NCBI GenBank assembly: GCA_013314855.1
Contig: JABUEW010000004.1
Location: 1-62,628 of the forward strand
Length of the DNA: 62,628 bases
Source: Bacillota bacterium
GTDB taxonomy: Bacteria; Bacillota; Clostridia; Acetivibrionales; DUMC01
Direction: 5' to 3'
This document shows, piece by piece, positions 60,322-62,628 of this stretch (position 1 is the first letter of the stretch; each line of letters opens with the position of its first letter). Position numbers and translations under genes: made by a program. The notes beneath the pieces were generated by a model. It ran no database searches. It was not told the origin of the DNA and saw only the letters and a list, made by a program, of their open reading frames with translations.

Positions 60322-61059
60322 ATGAAAGAAAAAATTTATACCATACCTTTGTGGGATGCTTTTAGAAATGCTACAGAATGTCCATTGTGTGAAATAGAGG
60401 CAAAAATTGAGAAAAAGTATATTGATAACCTATTCAGTGAACATGATGCTATAATAATGGATACTGCTTTTAACAAAGAAATAACCAACTATACCTTTTG
60501 TAATTCACATTTTAAACAGCTTTATGAGTATCCAGATAAACTTGGACTTGCTTTAATAGTTCATAGATTACTTTATAGTGAAATTTCACAACTGAAAAGG
60601 TTAAAGTTAAGTGAAAATCTTAAAAGAATAATTGATTTGTCACTTTTGGCAAGAACTACAAGCATCATCTTTAAAAACAGTAAGAATAAGATAAAAATAG
60701 ATAAACATTGTTATCTATGTGATAAAATAAATAATGCAATGGGATCATATATTGATATAATGATTGACTTATGGTCAAATGATGAAGAATTTAAAGTTTT
60801 GTTCAACAAATCAAAAGGACTATGCCAGAAACATTTTAATTACGTTATTAACCACTCTAAGAGAATATTCAGTAACAAAAAGAGGAAAATTTTTATTTCG
60901 GCATGCCTGACAAATCAACTAAACAATATGTATCGTATGAATGAAGAATTGGAGTGGTTTTTGAAAAAATTGGATTTCCAGTTTAAGGATGAACCGTGGA
61001 AATCATCAAAAGATGCTCTTGTAAGGAGCATTAGCAAAATAACTGGCAAATTTCTATAA
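60322..61059 (+). CDS. DUF6062-like protein with two CxxC/CxxHF pairs
   Basis: 245 residues, GGGGGATAATTA before the ATG. Two similar halves: CPLC (residue ~21) with CNSHF ~60 residues later, and CYLC (~132) with CQKHF ~45 residues later. The paired CxxC and CxxH could bind two zinc ions. The protein is otherwise helical with no membrane segment, and ends LDFQFKDEPW. I believe this matches the uncharacterised DUF6062 family, from memory only. The neighbour at 61069 (minus) is of the same type. Function unknown. Confidence 0.78.
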   Translation: MKEKIYTIPLWDAFRNATECPLCEIEAKIEKKYIDNLFSEHDAIIMDTAFNKEITNYTFCNSHFKQLYEYPDKLGLALIVHRLLYSEISQLKRLKLSENLKRIIDLSLLARTTSIIFKNSKNKIKIDKHCYLCDKINNAMGSYIDIMIDLWSNDEEFKVLFNKSKGLCQKHFNYVINHSKRIFSNKKRKIFISACLTNQLNNMYRMNEELEWFLKKLDFQFKDEPWKSSKDALVRSISKITGKFL

Positions 61060-61068
61060 CAAAGATGG

Positions 61069-61809
61069 TTACAAGATTGAAATATTATTACCGGAAATAA
61101 TCCGAATTGCGTCTATCCAGGCTGTTTGCTCATCACCTTTAGGCTCGTTTGAAAATCTGTAATCCATCTTTCTCATATATTCATTTAATCTATTTTGCAA
61201 AGTTTTAAGCTTTTCAATATAGTTATCAATAAGCTTTTGCCTCTGTTCAAATTCCATTAATGGTAAAACCTTCACAAAGTGATCATAACATAAACCCTTC
61301 GAGTTATTGTAATATTTAAAAACATCCGGGTCGGTAAAATATTCTACAAAAAACTCCAGATGCCTGGATTCAGCTTCATGTTCATTTTGGCAAACAGCAC
61401 ATTCACACTTTCTCAATAAGGAATTTAAGTACTTGTTTGCTTTTTTATTCTTTCTTTTATTTAAATGTAGTGTTAATTGCTCATTTTTCAATTTAATATT
61501 TTCAATACTATTTATAACCTTCTCAATAAGACCCTCATACATTATTGTCTGTCCGAGATTGTTATCATATTCTGTTTCTCCGATTTTTTTCAAAATCCAT
61601 GCATGCCTGTTACAATAGCCAATGGAATTGTAAAATCTAATCCGTGTTGAAAGATCATTCACGTTCTCATCCAAAAGATACCGGAAATATCTTAATGTAC
61701 TATTAAAAACATTATTGCAAATCACACACCCATCCTTTTTAAACCCTTCAACAAATGATATATATGTTATTCCCCTCTCACTAATAAAAATCAACCTCCT
61801 TATGTCCAT
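61069..61809 (-). CDS. Paralogous DUF6062-like protein, convergent with its neighbour
   Basis: 246 residues, GGAAGGTG 5 nt before ATG 61809. Same plan as the protein at 60322: CVIC then CNRH, CAVC then CYDHF, and the ending MDYRFSNEPKGD that parallels FQFKDEPW. Only 9 bp separate the two stop codons. Overall identity between the two is low, so they are old paralogues. An extra AAGGAGG at codons 3-5 suggests a possible downstream start, but no suitable start codon lies there. Confidence 0.75.
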   Translation of the reverse strand: MDIRRLIFISERGITYISFVEGFKKDGCVICNNVFNSTLRYFRYLLDENVNDLSTRIRFYNSIGYCNRHAWILKKIGETEYDNNLGQTIMYEGLIEKVINSIENIKLKNEQLTLHLNKRKNKKANKYLNSLLRKCECAVCQNEHEAESRHLEFFVEYFTDPDVFKYYNNSKGLCYDHFVKVLPLMEFEQRQKLIDNYIEKLKTLQNRLNEYMRKMDYRFSNEPKGDEQTAWIDAIRIISGNNISIL

Positions 61810-61833
61810 GATTCACCTTCCTCTCCAAAACTA

Positions 61834-62628
61834 TCAGGTGTTGCCGCCGAATATCCTGTTATACAAATCCTCACCATAACTGGTTCGCAATGGTTCCCCT
61901 TCGATTATTTTAAAAGTCCGTCTTCCGTCGGTTTGCCTTTCGGCCCGCAGGAAAATGAAGTTTTCTATTTTTTTGCAATAAAAACCGTACGCAAATTCAT
62001 ATAAATGTGTAACGAAGAAAACCTTGATATGCTTTTCCAATAATGCACAAATTATTTACCTTGCAATCTCCGAGCCCTCTCTTTCGTTTGTCGCGGCAAA
62101 TGATTCATTAAACAGCAACATGGAATTTGACGTTATATTGTCTACGATATCGCTCATTCTGCTGAGTTCTTCATCAAGTTTCCCGCTTTTCATAGTAGCG
62201 TCTTCTTCCCTTTTGTAGTGTGTAAAAAGGCCGTCGCAGATATTGGAACAGAAAGACTCTGCCGGCACAAACATGCCGCATTGCATCATCAATTGGGATA
62301 AACCTATGCTTCGCAAAAAAGTCGATTTGCCGCCCTGGTTGGCGCCTGTGATTATCACGAGGTTTTTATTGTCAGCGTTCACATTGTTACCTACAATTTT
62401 TTGTTTCATGGTTAAGGCCAGACAAACGTCGTATAAGCCTTTAAAAGAATGTCTGCGTTCGCCAGGAGACACAGGCAGGGGAAAAGATATCGGTTCCCCA
62501 ATTTGGGCAAGTTGCTCATATAAATTCAAACAACCGATGTAAAAAGCCAGTTCGGTTCTTAACATATTAAAAAAACTGTTAATATGATCGGCGGACTGGG
62601 CGAGCGCATTGGCCACAAGGTTGATCCC
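61834..62628 (-). pseudogene. MutS-family ATPase C-terminus with internal in-frame stop (partial)
   Basis: The gene enters from the right window edge. The visible part has the MutS Walker A GANQGGKSTFLRSIG, an ABC-type signature region (LDEELSRMSDIV) and Walker B-like SMLLFNESFAATNEREGSEIAR. A TAA (62056-62058) follows, and the same frame continues at once with IICALLEKHIKVFFVTHLYEFA, the expected MutS switch/His region, to the stop at 61834. A single C-to-T change of a CAA codon would explain the stop. Wording resembles the MutS-like family without an N-terminal mismatch-binding domain, but the front is not visible. The C-terminus would be lost unless read through. Confidence 0.82.

Noticed and set aside
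1-62628. CRISPR arrays, rRNA and tRNA genes
   Set aside because: No regularly spaced direct repeats, ribosomal RNA segments or cloverleaf sequences were recognised by eye; a tRNAscan or CRISPR search could not be run.

Overview
The window looks like chromosome of a spore-forming, Gram-positive, anaerobic clostridium. The evidence is a germination protease gene (gpr), S-layer homology (SLH) surface proteins with X2 and cadherin-like modules, a monoderm type IV pilus operon, and Gram-positive riboswitch classes. Affinity to cellulolytic clostridia (Acetivibrio-like) is an inference, not a demonstrated assignment. The first ~18.9 kb is clearly richer in G+C than the A+T-rich remainder.

Layout. 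(1) 1-12.4 kb: two giant SLH surface proteins (the first cut by the window start) separated by a response-regulator/Hpt remnant and a repeat-rich gap. (2) 12.4-18.9 kb: a c-di-GMP-I riboswitch with no obvious target, then a recombinase module: a sigma-like regulator, a possible structured RNA, a small recombinase-like protein without the catalytic serine, a 58-aa protein, and three large serine-recombinase genes, the middle one lacking its catalytic domain. (3) 19.3-21.5 kb: an MFS transporter and a hicAB toxin-antitoxin pair on the minus strand. (4) 21347-46426: a tandem duplication of 12,540 bp, identical wherever compared. Each unit carries mntA-hepT, a c-di-AMP riboswitch with an SH3/NlpC-P60 hydrolase, comEC, holA, rpsT, gpr, a tandem glycine riboswitch with serA, a short prepilin-peptidase-like protein, a type IV pilin, a PilP-like protein and the start of a PilQ-like gene. 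The junction at 33886/33887 truncates the first pilQ-like gene and fuses the second hicA start to antisense pilQ sequence. It may be a real recent duplication or an assembly artefact. (5) 45.8-57.3 kb: the intact type IV pilus operon (pilQ-like, pilT, pilC, pilM, pilN, pilO, pilB, three prepilin or pilus-associated genes) and a second pilT facing it. (6) 57.4-60.1 kb: a yefM-yoeB toxin-antitoxin pair, then a fluoride riboswitch in front of an MFS transporter and a TauE/SafE permease. (7) 60.3-62.6 kb: two convergent CxxC/CxxH proteins of one family and a MutS-family ATPase gene with an internal in-frame stop, running off the window end.

How it fits together: SLH proteins, the NlpC/P60 hydrolase and the pili form a cell-surface theme. 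ComEC, the pili and the retraction ATPases would together allow DNA uptake. Four riboswitch classes (c-di-GMP-I, c-di-AMP, glycine, fluoride) and three toxin-antitoxin pairs are present. The best candidates for something new are the fluoride-controlled MFS plus TauE/SafE pair, the barrel-less PilQ-like protein with the catalytic-half-less prepilin peptidase, the multi-part serine-recombinase module, and the chimeric hicA at the duplication junction.
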